A stretch of 30,389 nucleotides of DNA from an uncultured Clostridia bacterium (GTDB taxonomy: Bacteria; Bacillota; Clostridia; Christensenellales; Borkfalkiaceae): positions 1-30,389 of the forward strand of contig CAKVPH010000023.1 of NCBI GenBank assembly GCA_934796775.1. Direction: 5' to 3'. The notes under the pieces are model-generated. The model saw only the letters and a list, made by a program, of their open reading frames with translations. It was not told where the DNA came from and ran no database searches. Positions 25,040-30,389 of the stretch are shown piece after piece; positions within the stretch are counted from its first letter, which is position 1, and each line of letters starts with the position of its first letter. The position numbers and the translations under genes were made by a program.

Positions 25040-25092
25040 ATCTTACAGTTGTAAGATATTTCTATTATAATCTTACATCTGTAAAAAGTCAA
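25040..25092 (-). promoter_or_regulatory. Promoter with two BlaI/MecI/CopY-type operator palindromes
   Basis: Minus strand: -35 TTGACT (25087-25092), 17-nt spacer, -10 TATAAT (25064-25069). Operator 1 is the perfect 18-bp palindrome ATCTTACA-GT-TGTAAGAT (25040-25057), just downstream of the -10. Operator 2, TTACA-TC-TGTAA (25073-25084), fills the -35/-10 spacer. Both contain TACA-NN-TGTA, the known core of BlaI/MecI and CopY winged-helix repressor sites, and their centres are 30 bp apart. No such repressor gene lies in this window. Confidence 0.85.
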
Positions 25093-25209
25093 GTAATAAA
25101 CAAACTAAACACTCAAAAGTTATAAATTCGCGCATTAAGATTGATTTTATTGATTACGACAATAATTAAATCAATATACAATTAAAAAATTTTTTTAAAG
25201 CAAAAACAT

Positions 25210-25237
25210 TTAATAACCAACCTATAGCCCGACTTTT
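25210..25237 (-). repeat. CTATAGGTTGGTTATTAA box, copy 5
   Basis: A variant box with the flank shared by copy 6 (AAAAGTCGGG before CTATAGG on the minus strand). It lies in the gene-free stretch between the envelope pair and rpsI. Confidence 0.65.
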
Positions 25238-25246
25238 GGAATATAC

Positions 25247-25283
25247 AAAACCGCCACAATATAAAATATCGCGGCGGTTTTTA
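25247..25283. terminator. Bidirectional hairpin terminator
   Basis: AAAACCGCC (25247-25255) pairs with GGCGGTTTT (25273-25281), with T-runs on both strands. It separates the rplM-rpsI unit from the divergent envelope-gene promoter. Confidence 0.7.
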
Positions 25284-25333
25284 CTAATTGCTTTACTCGT
25301 TTACATTAAATCAAAAACTTAATTTTAGCATAT

Positions 25334-25366
25334 AAAAACGACCGCACAAAAATTGTACAGTCGTTT
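25334..25366 (-). terminator. Terminator of rplM-rpsI
   Basis: Minus strand: AAACGACTGTACA pairs with TGTGCGGTCGTTT (13 bp including G·U pairs) around a short loop, ending in TTTTTA, ~20 nt past the rpsI stop. Confidence 0.85.
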
Positions 25367-25385
25367 GTTTTGCAATATATGCAGA

Positions 25386-25799
25386 TTATCTCTTTGAGAA
25401 CTGAGGAGCTCTACGAGCTTTCTTCAAGCCGTATTTCTTTCTTTCTTTCATTCTCGGATCTCTGGTGAGATAGCCTTCTTTCTTAACTGAAGGACGAAGT
25501 TCGGGTTCAGCTAAAACAAGAGCGCGGGAAATACCGTGTCTGATAGCGCCTGCCTGACCGGTGAAACCACCGCCCTGAACGTTTACGAATACGTCGTATT
25601 CGGATTCTTTACCGGTAAGCACTAACGGCTGACGGATAACGAGCTTTAACGTATCGAGATCGCAATATTCGTCGATAGTTCTGCCGTTAATAATTATGTT
25701 GCCCGTACCACCCGGGATAAGTCTTACTCTGGCAATAGCTTTCTTTCTTCTGCCTGTTCCCCAATATTGAACTTTTTTCTTAGCGGTTTTTGTAGCCAT
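25386..25799 (-). CDS. rpsI: 30S ribosomal protein S9
   Basis: A 137-residue S9. It has the conserved YWGTGRRKKAIARVRL start, GGGFTGQAGAIRHGISRAL in the core and the strongly basic C-terminus RKKYGLKKARRAPQFSKR, whose terminal SKR reaches toward the ribosomal P site. It follows rplM by 16 nt with a GGAGG-type ribosome site in the gap, the universal rplM-rpsI pair. The terminator lies immediately downstream. Confidence 0.98.
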   Translation of the reverse strand: MATKTAKKKVQYWGTGRRKKAIARVRLIPGGTGNIIINGRTIDEYCDLDTLKLVIRQPLVLTGKESEYDVFVNVQGGGFTGQAGAIRHGISRALVLAEPELRPSVKKEGYLTRDPRMKERKKYGLKKARRAPQFSKR

Positions 25800-25815
25800 T
25801 TTCTACGTCCTCCTA

Positions 25816-26247
25816 TCAATCCAAAGTGAGAACTTCGGGCTTCTGAGCGATATGATCGTGTTCGTTGCCCTTATATACTCTGAGTTTCTTGATCATCGAT
25901 TTACCAAGCGTGTTGTGAGGGAGCATTCCCTTAACTGCTTCGTAAACGACAACGTCCGATTTCTTTTCCATCATATGTCTGTAAGGAGTCTGTTTAAGAC
26001 CGCCTACATAACCGGTATGATAGGTGTACATCTTCTTGTCTAACTTTTTACCGGTAAGAATAACTTTATCGGTATTGATAACGATTACATAATCGCCCAT
26101 ATCAACGTTGGGCGTATAAGTGGGTTTATTTTTTCCCCTGAGTATTGTGGCAACTTTCGATGCAAGTCTTCCCAAAACCATTCCTTCGGCATCAACAACA
26201 TACCACTTTACTTCCGCCTTACCCGGCTTTTCCATAAAGGTGTTCAT
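25816..26247 (-). CDS. rplM: 50S ribosomal protein L13
   Basis: A 143-residue L13, an early-assembly large-subunit protein. KWYVVDAEGMVLGRLASKVA, the GDYVIVINTDKVILTGKK segment and HTGYVGGLKQ, then GMLPHNTLGKSMIKKLRVYKG, are all characteristic. AGGAG precedes ATG. A ~110-nt leader follows a TTGACT-17-TAAAAT promoter; L13 is autoregulated through its leader in some bacteria, but no known leader structure is certain here. Confidence 0.98.
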   Translation of the reverse strand: MNTFMEKPGKAEVKWYVVDAEGMVLGRLASKVATILRGKNKPTYTPNVDMGDYVIVINTDKVILTGKKLDKKMYTYHTGYVGGLKQTPYRHMMEKKSDVVVYEAVKGMLPHNTLGKSMIKKLRVYKGNEHDHIAQKPEVLTLD

Positions 26248-26362
26248 TTGAAAACTCTCCTGAAAATTTTAATTTTTATTTTGTTTTATTAAAAAGAAAA
26301 ATCTTCCGAAAAAGAGGGGCTATTTCCTTTTCAAACAATTTCTCCTGATAATCAGCTTATAT

Positions 26363-26391
26363 ATTTTACATAAATAAGCCGCATAAGTCAA
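26363..26391 (-). promoter_or_regulatory. Promoter of rplM-rpsI
   Basis: Minus strand: -35 TTGACT (26386-26391), 17-nt spacer, -10 TAAAAT (26363-26368). The leader contains a small UCUU...AAGA hairpin followed by a U-rich run (about 26274-26302), a possible weak attenuator. Confidence 0.65.
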
Positions 26392-26479
26392 CTGTTTTTA
26401 GCAAATTTTTAAATTTTTTTGTCGTTTTACAGTAAAAAATATACTCGCCGCCGCTTTCAAAAATTCGCACTAAAAAGAT

Positions 26480-26494
26480 GCAGCGTCACGTTGC
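26480..26494. repeat. GCAGCGTCACGTTGC near-palindrome
   Basis: On the minus strand this reads GCAACGTGACGCTGC, one base different from the palindrome at the MFS 3' end (22360-22374). A partial copy lies at 28443-28455. Its role is unknown. Confidence 0.35.
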
Positions 26495-26550
26495 CAAACT
26501 GTCGGTTCATAGAATAAACTATTCTGCATAAAATATTTACAAATACATAA

Positions 26551-26590
26551 AAATGCCGCAGGTCACGACAAATGACTTGCGGCGTTTTTT
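26551..26590. terminator. Terminator of nifU (bidirectional)
   Basis: GCCGCAGGTCA pairs with TGACTTGCGGC (26555-26583), flanked by ATTTTT on the minus strand and GTTTTTT on the plus strand. It lies just past the nifU stop. Confidence 0.88.
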
Positions 26591-26602
26591 CCTTTTTAAA
26601 TT

Positions 26603-26977
26603 TTATGCTTCAGGATGTTTGGCCCTGTAATCCTCGATAGCTTTTTTTATAGCTTCTTCGGCAAGAACCGAACAGTGAATTTTTTGAGGCGGCAGACCTT
26701 CTAAAACTTCAACAACCTTTTTATTTGTAACTTGCAAAGCTTCGTCCAAAGTCATACCGATTATCATTTGAGTTGCAGTAGAACTTGTAGCGACAGCCGC
26801 CGCGCAACCAAACGTTTTGAATTTTGCATCGGCAATTCTGCCGTCCTTTACTTTAATTGTTATTTGCATTATGTCGCCGCAGACAGCGTTGCCGACTGTT
26901 CCTATGCCGTCGTAATCTTCAATTTCGCCAACGTTTTGCGGATTCTGAAATGCCTGCATTACTTTTTCGTTATACAT
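26603..26977 (-). CDS. nifU: Fe-S cluster scaffold protein NifU/IscU-like
   Basis: A 124-residue IscU-type scaffold on which [2Fe-2S]/[4Fe-4S] clusters are built from NifS-delivered sulfur. The three ligand cysteines are C33 (AVCGD, with D35), C58 (FGCAAA) and C102 (IHCSVLAEEA). It lacks the ferredoxin-like and C-terminal Nfu domains of full NifU, so it is an N-terminal-domain-only scaffold, as usual in Clostridia. It is the last gene of the rrf2-nifS-nifU string, 55 nt after nifS, with a repeat box in the gap. Confidence 0.95.
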   Translation of the reverse strand: MYNEKVMQAFQNPQNVGEIEDYDGIGTVGNAVCGDIMQITIKVKDGRIADAKFKTFGCAAAVATSSTATQMIIGMTLDEALQVTNKKVVEVLEGLPPQKIHCSVLAEEAIKKAIEDYRAKHPEA

Positions 26978-27006
26978 AATTTATCTCCGTTTGATATACT
27001 TTTTAT

Positions 27007-27034
27007 TTAATAATCGACTTATAGCCCGACTTTT
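27007..27034 (-). repeat. CTATAAGTCGATTATTAA box, copy 6, inside the nif operon
   Basis: A minus-oriented box with the AAAAGTCGGG flank, filling half of the nifS-nifU gap and overlapping the nifS stop codon by 2 nt. It is therefore transcribed within the operon mRNA. Confidence 0.75.
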
Positions 27035-28217
27035 ACTTTTCTTTAACAGTGCTTTCCACCTTGTAAAGCGGTGACATGTTGCGCAGCCTGCTTACAATTT
27101 CTTTTAATCTGTCTACGGTGTAATCAACTTCTTCCATAGTATTTTCTTTACCGAAAGAAAATCTTATAGAGCCGTGCGAGAGCGCAACGTCTACCCCGAT
27201 TGCAAGCAGAACGTGCGACGGTTCGAGCGAACCGGACGAACACGCCGAACCCGATGAAACGGCAATTCCCGCAAGGTCGAGCGAAAACAAAATAGATTCG
27301 CCTTCGATATACTCAAATGAGAAATCGGCGTTGCTCGGAACACGTTTTGTTCTGTGTCCGTTATATTTAACAAAGGGAATTTCGTTTTCTACCCGAGAAA
27401 CAAACCTGTCGCGAAGCGACGCGACATATTCGCAGTCTTCTTTTAAAGTAAGTCTGTTAAGCCTTAAAGCTTCTGCCATACCCACCACGCCCGGTACGTT
27501 AGTAGTGCCGCCACGGCGCGTACGTTCCTGATGCCCGCCGATAATCAAACTATCTATACGGACGCCGGTTCTTATATACAAAACACCCATGCCTTTAGGT
27601 CCGTTGAATTTATGCGACGAGAACGCCATCATATCCATTCCGATCTTTTTTACGTCTATATCCATGCATGGCATAGCCTGTACCGCATCGGTAAAGAATA
27701 AAATTTTATGTTCTTTTGCAATTTTTGCAATCTCTTCAACAGGCTCAATAGTGCCTATCTCGTTATTTGCATACATACAGGCAATCAAAATTGTATCGCT
27801 GCGGATACTGCGTTTTAATTGCTCTAAATCAACAATACCGTCGTGGTCAACGTCCAGATAAGTAACTTCAAAACCTTCTTTTTCAAGCTGACGGCAGGTT
27901 GAAAGCATTGCCGCATGCTCAATTTTTGTGGTTATAATATGTTTACCCTTGGATTGATTTGCCAAAGCCGCTCCCTTTACCGCCCAGTTATCGCTCTCCG
28001 TTCCACCGGAAGTAAAATAAATTTCGCCCGGCAACGCACCTATAATTTTAGCTATAGTATCGCGCGCCTCGTCAACAGCTTCGGCGGCTTCTCGTCCGAA
28101 AAAATGCTGACTGTTTGCATTACCGTAAACTTCGGTATAATAAGGAAGCATTTTTTCAACTGCTCTTTTATCAACCGCGGTGGTCGCCGCGTGGTCAAGA
28201 TAAATTCGTCTTTCCAT
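27033..28217 (-). CDS. nifS: Cysteine desulfurase NifS/IscS-like
   Basis: A 394-residue fold-type I PLP enzyme that removes sulfur from cysteine to give alanine and a protein persulfide for Fe-S assembly and tRNA thiolation. Visible are YLDHAATT at the N-terminus, H101 (KIEHAAML), the Schiff-base lysine K203 in SSHKFNGPKG and the persulfide cysteine C326 in SSGSACSSGS. The loop length around C326 indicates a group I (IscS/NifS) enzyme. The ribosome site AAGGA is rather far (about 13 nt) from ATG. It is flanked by rrf2 upstream and nifU downstream. Confidence 0.95.
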   Translation of the reverse strand: MERRIYLDHAATTAVDKRAVEKMLPYYTEVYGNANSQHFFGREAAEAVDEARDTIAKIIGALPGEIYFTSGGTESDNWAVKGAALANQSKGKHIITTKIEHAAMLSTCRQLEKEGFEVTYLDVDHDGIVDLEQLKRSIRSDTILIACMYANNEIGTIEPVEEIAKIAKEHKILFFTDAVQAMPCMDIDVKKIGMDMMAFSSHKFNGPKGMGVLYIRTGVRIDSLIIGGHQERTRRGGTTNVPGVVGMAEALRLNRLTLKEDCEYVASLRDRFVSRVENEIPFVKYNGHRTKRVPSNADFSFEYIEGESILFSLDLAGIAVSSGSACSSGSLEPSHVLLAIGVDVALSHGSIRFSFGKENTMEEVDYTVDRLKEIVSRLRNMSPLYKVESTVKEK

Positions 28218-28297
28218 ATTTATATATAAATCCTTAGCTTTTTACTTTCAATTTTTATGTTTTATAATTAATTTGACCTTGATTTTTAAAAATGTAA

Positions 28298-28315
28298 GCC
28301 TATAGGTCGATTATT
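28298..28315 (+). repeat. CTATAGGTCGATTATT box, copy 7, between rrf2 and nifS
   Basis: A plus-oriented box in the 249-nt gap between rrf2 and nifS, opposite in orientation to copy 6. It would be transcribed as its complement if the three genes share an mRNA. Confidence 0.7.
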
Positions 28316-28400
28316 CGGACTTTTAAAAAAAAATGCTTTATGAGTAAAAGCCTTAATTCCCCTAATCGGCAAATAAGAAACATTTAAAATGAAAAATTAT

Positions 28401-28450
28401 GTTGCTATCTTCAAGCTACCGTTATATTGCTAATTTCAAGTTACCGTCAC
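28401..28450. repeat. Two-unit 25-nt tandem repeat downstream of rrf2
   Basis: TTGCTATCTTCAAGCTACCG and TTGCTAATTTCAAGTTACCG each start a 25-nt unit. A degenerate third unit may follow (GTTACGTGGACGCTCAAGCG). It lies just beyond the rrf2 stop. Confidence 0.5.
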
Positions 28451-28466
28451 GCTGTTACGTGGACGC

Positions 28467-28928
28467 TCAAGCGTTACGCTTACATATTGAGCCATGCTCG
28501 CATTCTTTACAAGAACACTCGCATTGTTTTTTTAACGGAACAGCATTTTCGTTTACCATATCTTCAAGAGTAACGGAATTTAAAATATCGTTTATACCGT
28601 TATACAGTTTTTTCCACACCACGTTAGACGCACATTTAACACACCCGTCGTTTTTAACGCAGTCTATAATTTCAAGGTCGTCTTCTAAGGCGCGCACAAT
28701 CTCTCCGACCGTAGTTTCTTTTGCTGTTTTTGCAAGGTAATACCCGCCGGCCGCCCCACGGCTTGCCGTTATAACGCCTGCTCCGGTAAGTATTCGCATT
28801 ATACGCTCCAAATACTTTCCCGATACGCCTATTTCGCGCTCCAGCTCTTTTGCCGAAACACTCTTGTTTTCTCGCGCCAAAATATATGCGGCTTGCAAGC
28901 CGTAGTGCGCTTTGCTTGAAATTCGCAT
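28467..28928 (-). CDS. Rrf2/IscR-family transcriptional regulator
   Basis: A 153-residue winged-helix regulator (MRISSKAHYGLQAAYIL, VSGKYLERIMRILTGAGVITASRGAAGGY). It carries IscR-like cysteines in the usual place: C90, C96 and C99 (C-x5-C-x2-C), which suggests Fe-S cluster sensing. An unusual Cys-rich tail (C136, C138, C140, C143, C149; CECSCKECEHGSIC) follows. I chose ATG 28928 because AGAGG lies 7 nt upstream; the ATG at 28934 is only 1 nt from that site. It heads nifS-nifU, the common clostridial arrangement, and probably autoregulates through the palindrome at 28946-28966. Confidence 0.9.
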   Translation of the reverse strand: MRISSKAHYGLQAAYILARENKSVSAKELEREIGVSGKYLERIMRILTGAGVITASRGAAGGYYLAKTAKETTVGEIVRALEDDLEIIDCVKNDGCVKCASNVVWKKLYNGINDILNSVTLEDMVNENAVPLKKQCECSCKECEHGSICKRNA

Positions 28929-28945
28929 ATCCATACCTCTTTTAA

Positions 28946-28999
28946 TTGCTACCTTTTTAGTAGCAAATACATTATAGTCGCATTATTACATTTTGTCAA
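28946..28999 (-). promoter_or_regulatory. rrf2 promoter and candidate Rrf2 operator
   Basis: Minus strand: TTGACA (28994-28999), 17-nt spacer, TATAAT (28971-28976), a perfect consensus. Immediately downstream lies the perfect inverted repeat TTGCTAC-N7-GTAGCAA (28946-28966), positioned to block transcription when bound; it could also fold as an mRNA hairpin. Confidence 0.75.
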
Positions 29000-29073
29000 C
29001 GAAAATATACATAAGTTAAGCAAAAAAATCTATAAAAAAGCATTGCTCTACGCGCTACTTTTATAAAAGCATA

Positions 29074-29109
29074 ACAAAAAAATGTTGAAGTATTTTTTAC
29101 CCCAACATT
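29074..29109 (-). terminator. Terminator of spo0A
   Basis: Minus strand: AAATGTTG and CAACATTT form a hairpin (29081-29109) followed by T7, ~70 nt past the stop. Confidence 0.8.
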
Positions 29110-29178
29110 TTTAATTTTTAACTAAATAATCTAAATTGTAATATACAAGCGAATAAAATCACTGCTTGTGTACTTGAT

Positions 29179-29922
29179 TCAAGACAAACCGTCTAAAAGT
29201 AGTCTGTCCGCAATAAGCGCTATAAATTCAGAATTAGTCGGCTTTTCGTTTTCGTTATATGCGCGAACACCAAAAAGCGCGTTAAAACTGTCTATTCTAC
29301 CCTTATTCCAAGCAACTTCGATTGCGTGACGAATAGCACGCTCAACTTTGCTTGCCGAAGTATTAAAATGATCGCCGATCATCGGATATAAACGCTTGGT
29401 TACACTGCCCATAAGTTCGGGTTCTAACGCCGCAAGCTTAACGCCTTCGCGAAGATAGCCGTAACCTTTGATATGAGGGGGGATTCCTATTCCGATAAAA
29501 ATACGGCTTATTCTTTCGTCAATCTCTCTTTGTTCTCTTAGTTCGCGACCTTCTTCGTTTTCATAAAGCATATGCATGCGCTTTATAAAAGTTGAATAGT
29601 CGGCAGGCTTTATCATGTAATATTTTGCGCCCGCATTTATAGCATCTCGAACCATACGACTGTTTGACACAATGCTTAAAACCACACAGTTTGTTTCAGG
29701 GCTGATTTTTGCAGCCTCTTCGATTATTTTAATCCCGTCACCCTTTTTTAAAGTAAGTGTCGTGATTAAAAAGTCGGGCTTTTGATTTTTACATATTTCA
29801 ATCGCCTTGTCATAATCGTCAGTGTAACATATTACGTCGAATTCGTTTTTAATTTCGTCGTAACAGTTTTGAGCTTCTTCCATGCAATTCTGCAATATAA
29901 GCACTGATTTTTTGTTTCTCAT
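29179..29922 (-). CDS. spo0A: Spo0A-family regulator with degenerate receiver domain
   Basis: A 247-residue Spo0A homologue. The C-terminal DNA-binding domain (~140-247) is highly typical: GIPPHIKGYGYLREG, LYPMIGDHFNTSASKVERAIRHAIEVAW and KPTNSEFIALIADRLLL. The N-terminal ~1-120 has the receiver fold but not its chemistry. The Asp pair of the acidic pocket (D10-D11 in Bacillus) is Q11-N12, and the phospho-acceptor Asp (VLVLD) aligns with T55 (FLITT). K105 (MIKP) and a Ser in place of the switch Thr (S83) remain. I chose ATG 29922 by family alignment; upstream AAAGGGG is the nearest ribosome site. Spo0A normally triggers sporulation and stationary-phase genes. Confidence 0.92.
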   Translation of the reverse strand: MRNKKSVLILQNCMEEAQNCYDEIKNEFDVICYTDDYDKAIEICKNQKPDFLITTLTLKKGDGIKIIEEAAKISPETNCVVLSIVSNSRMVRDAINAGAKYYMIKPADYSTFIKRMHMLYENEEGRELREQREIDERISRIFIGIGIPPHIKGYGYLREGVKLAALEPELMGSVTKRLYPMIGDHFNTSASKVERAIRHAIEVAWNKGRIDSFNALFGVRAYNENEKPTNSEFIALIADRLLLDGLS

Positions 29923-29992
29923 TTTTCCATATTCCCCTTTCATGCGCATTCTTGGTAAAGGATAAAATACCGCGCTTAAATTTATTATTTAC

Positions 29993-29998
29993 ATTATA
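29993..29998 (-). promoter_or_regulatory. Candidate -10 element of spo0A
   Basis: TATAAT on the minus strand, ~70 nt upstream of the start. The -35 region is poor. At 30071-30079, TTGTCGCAA is one base from a 0A-box core (TGTCGAA), which could permit self-regulation. Confidence 0.4.
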
Positions 29999-30298
29999 AC
30001 ACAAATTTTGTAAAAATAAAACCATTTTTATTAAATTTTGTAAAAATATGCTGTCAAATTATAAAAAAATTTGTCGCAAAACGGAAAACGAAAAGGTTAC
30101 GCCTTTTTGTTGCGCGTTTTTTGCGTTTTTGTGGTAGGTTTTGAAATTATAGGCATTATTATAATAATTATTATATGATTTTTAATGAAATTTGACTTAT
30201 TGTTTTGTGTTTCTTTACATAAAGGCTTTAAAAAAACAATGTTTTAACGTTAAAACTAAGTGTTTTTTTAATATTTAATAAAAAATTAGAATAAAAAA
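29999..30298. other. AT-rich gene-free stretch upstream of spo0A
   Basis: Very AT-rich with many homopolymer runs and no convincing frame on either strand. Apart from the 0A-box-like TTGTCGCAA I see no clear signal. Confidence 0.5.
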
Positions 30299-30314
30299 GC
30301 ATAAGTCGATTATG
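30299..30314 (+). repeat. ATAAGTCGATTATGA box, copy 8, next to the IS end
   Basis: A plus-oriented box core ending 4 nt before the IS-like terminal sequence. The element may have inserted beside, or into, a box. Confidence 0.55.
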
Positions 30315-30317
30315 AAA

Positions 30318-30389
30318 TGCACCCCAAAAGTTGGACAGAGAAGAAAAACTTTTGGAGGTGCATTTTTTATGGCAAAAAAGGGACAAACA
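30318..30389 (+). mobile_element. Left end of an IS3-family insertion sequence (truncated by window)
   Basis: It begins with TGCACCCCAAAAGTTGGACAG, the style of terminal inverted repeat seen in IS3-family (IS150-like) elements, followed by a transposase OrfA start. TGCACC-CCAAAAGTT (30318-30332) pairs with AACTTTTGG-GGTGCA (30347-30362, one bulged A), a hairpin that includes the GGAGG ribosome site. The rest lies beyond the window. Confidence 0.75.
30369..30389 (+). CDS. IS3-family transposase OrfA, N-terminus only
   Basis: ATG at 30369 followed by codons for AKKGQT; only seven residues are in the window. GGAGG (30354-30358) lies 10 nt upstream, inside the terminal hairpin. The MAKKGQ start is common in OrfA helix-turn-helix proteins of IS3 elements. 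Identification rests on this start plus the terminal repeat. Confidence 0.6.

Noticed and set aside
1..30389. CRISPR array, tRNA or rRNA genes
   Set aside because: No regularly spaced direct repeats with spacers, and no tRNA T-arm/CCA or rRNA-like stretches were found. The box repeats are dispersed, not arrayed.

Overview
The window looks like the chromosome of a low-GC, Gram-positive endospore-lineage anaerobe (Bacillota, probably an uncultured Clostridia). The grounds are a Spo0A homologue, SD-rich A+T-rich genes with TTGACA-17-TATAAT promoters, the yaaO-holB-yaaT-yabB-rsmI gene order known from Bacillus subtilis, and a short clostridial/CPR-style AlaRS. The exact lineage is my inference. 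Most genes lie on the minus strand.

Layout. 1-4.6 kb: an unknown membrane-anchored protein (-), a FucO-type iron alcohol dehydrogenase (+) and pyruvate kinase (+), each with promoter and hairpin terminator. 4.6-9.4 kb (-): an accessory cluster of TetR regulator, isochorismatase-like hydrolase, cytidine/blasticidin-type deaminase, CPBP protease and LCM-type methyltransferase. It is separated by about 700 bp of gene-free DNA from a Vat-like streptogramin/xenobiotic acetyltransferase. 9.6-19.6 kb (-): housekeeping genes cysS-alaS-greA-(unknown membrane protein)-Orn/Lys/Arg decarboxylase-holB-ricT, then a candidate structured RNA with a perfect promoter, then yabB(trmN6)-rsmI. 19.9-22.4 kb (+): serS translationally coupled to an MFS transporter. 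22.7-25.0 kb (-): two unknown envelope proteins behind a promoter carrying two BlaI/MecI/CopY-type operator palindromes. 25.4-26.2 kb (-): rplM-rpsI. 26.6-28.9 kb (-): rrf2-nifS-nifU for Fe-S cluster assembly. 29.2-29.9 kb (-): a Spo0A whose receiver domain has lost its phosphorylation residues. 30.3 kb to end: the left end of an IS3-family element.

Points of most interest are (1) the BlaI-type operator pair governing an undescribed two-gene membrane module, (2) the pseudo-receiver Spo0A, (3) the RNA upstream of yabB, whose 5' end can compete with its own terminator, and (4) a dispersed intergenic repeat family (core CTATAGGTCGATTATTA). The repeat has eight copies in the window, including two inside the Fe-S operon, and two of the copies sit in a duplicated ~111-bp hairpin element. 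Everything here comes from reading the sequence; no database search was run.
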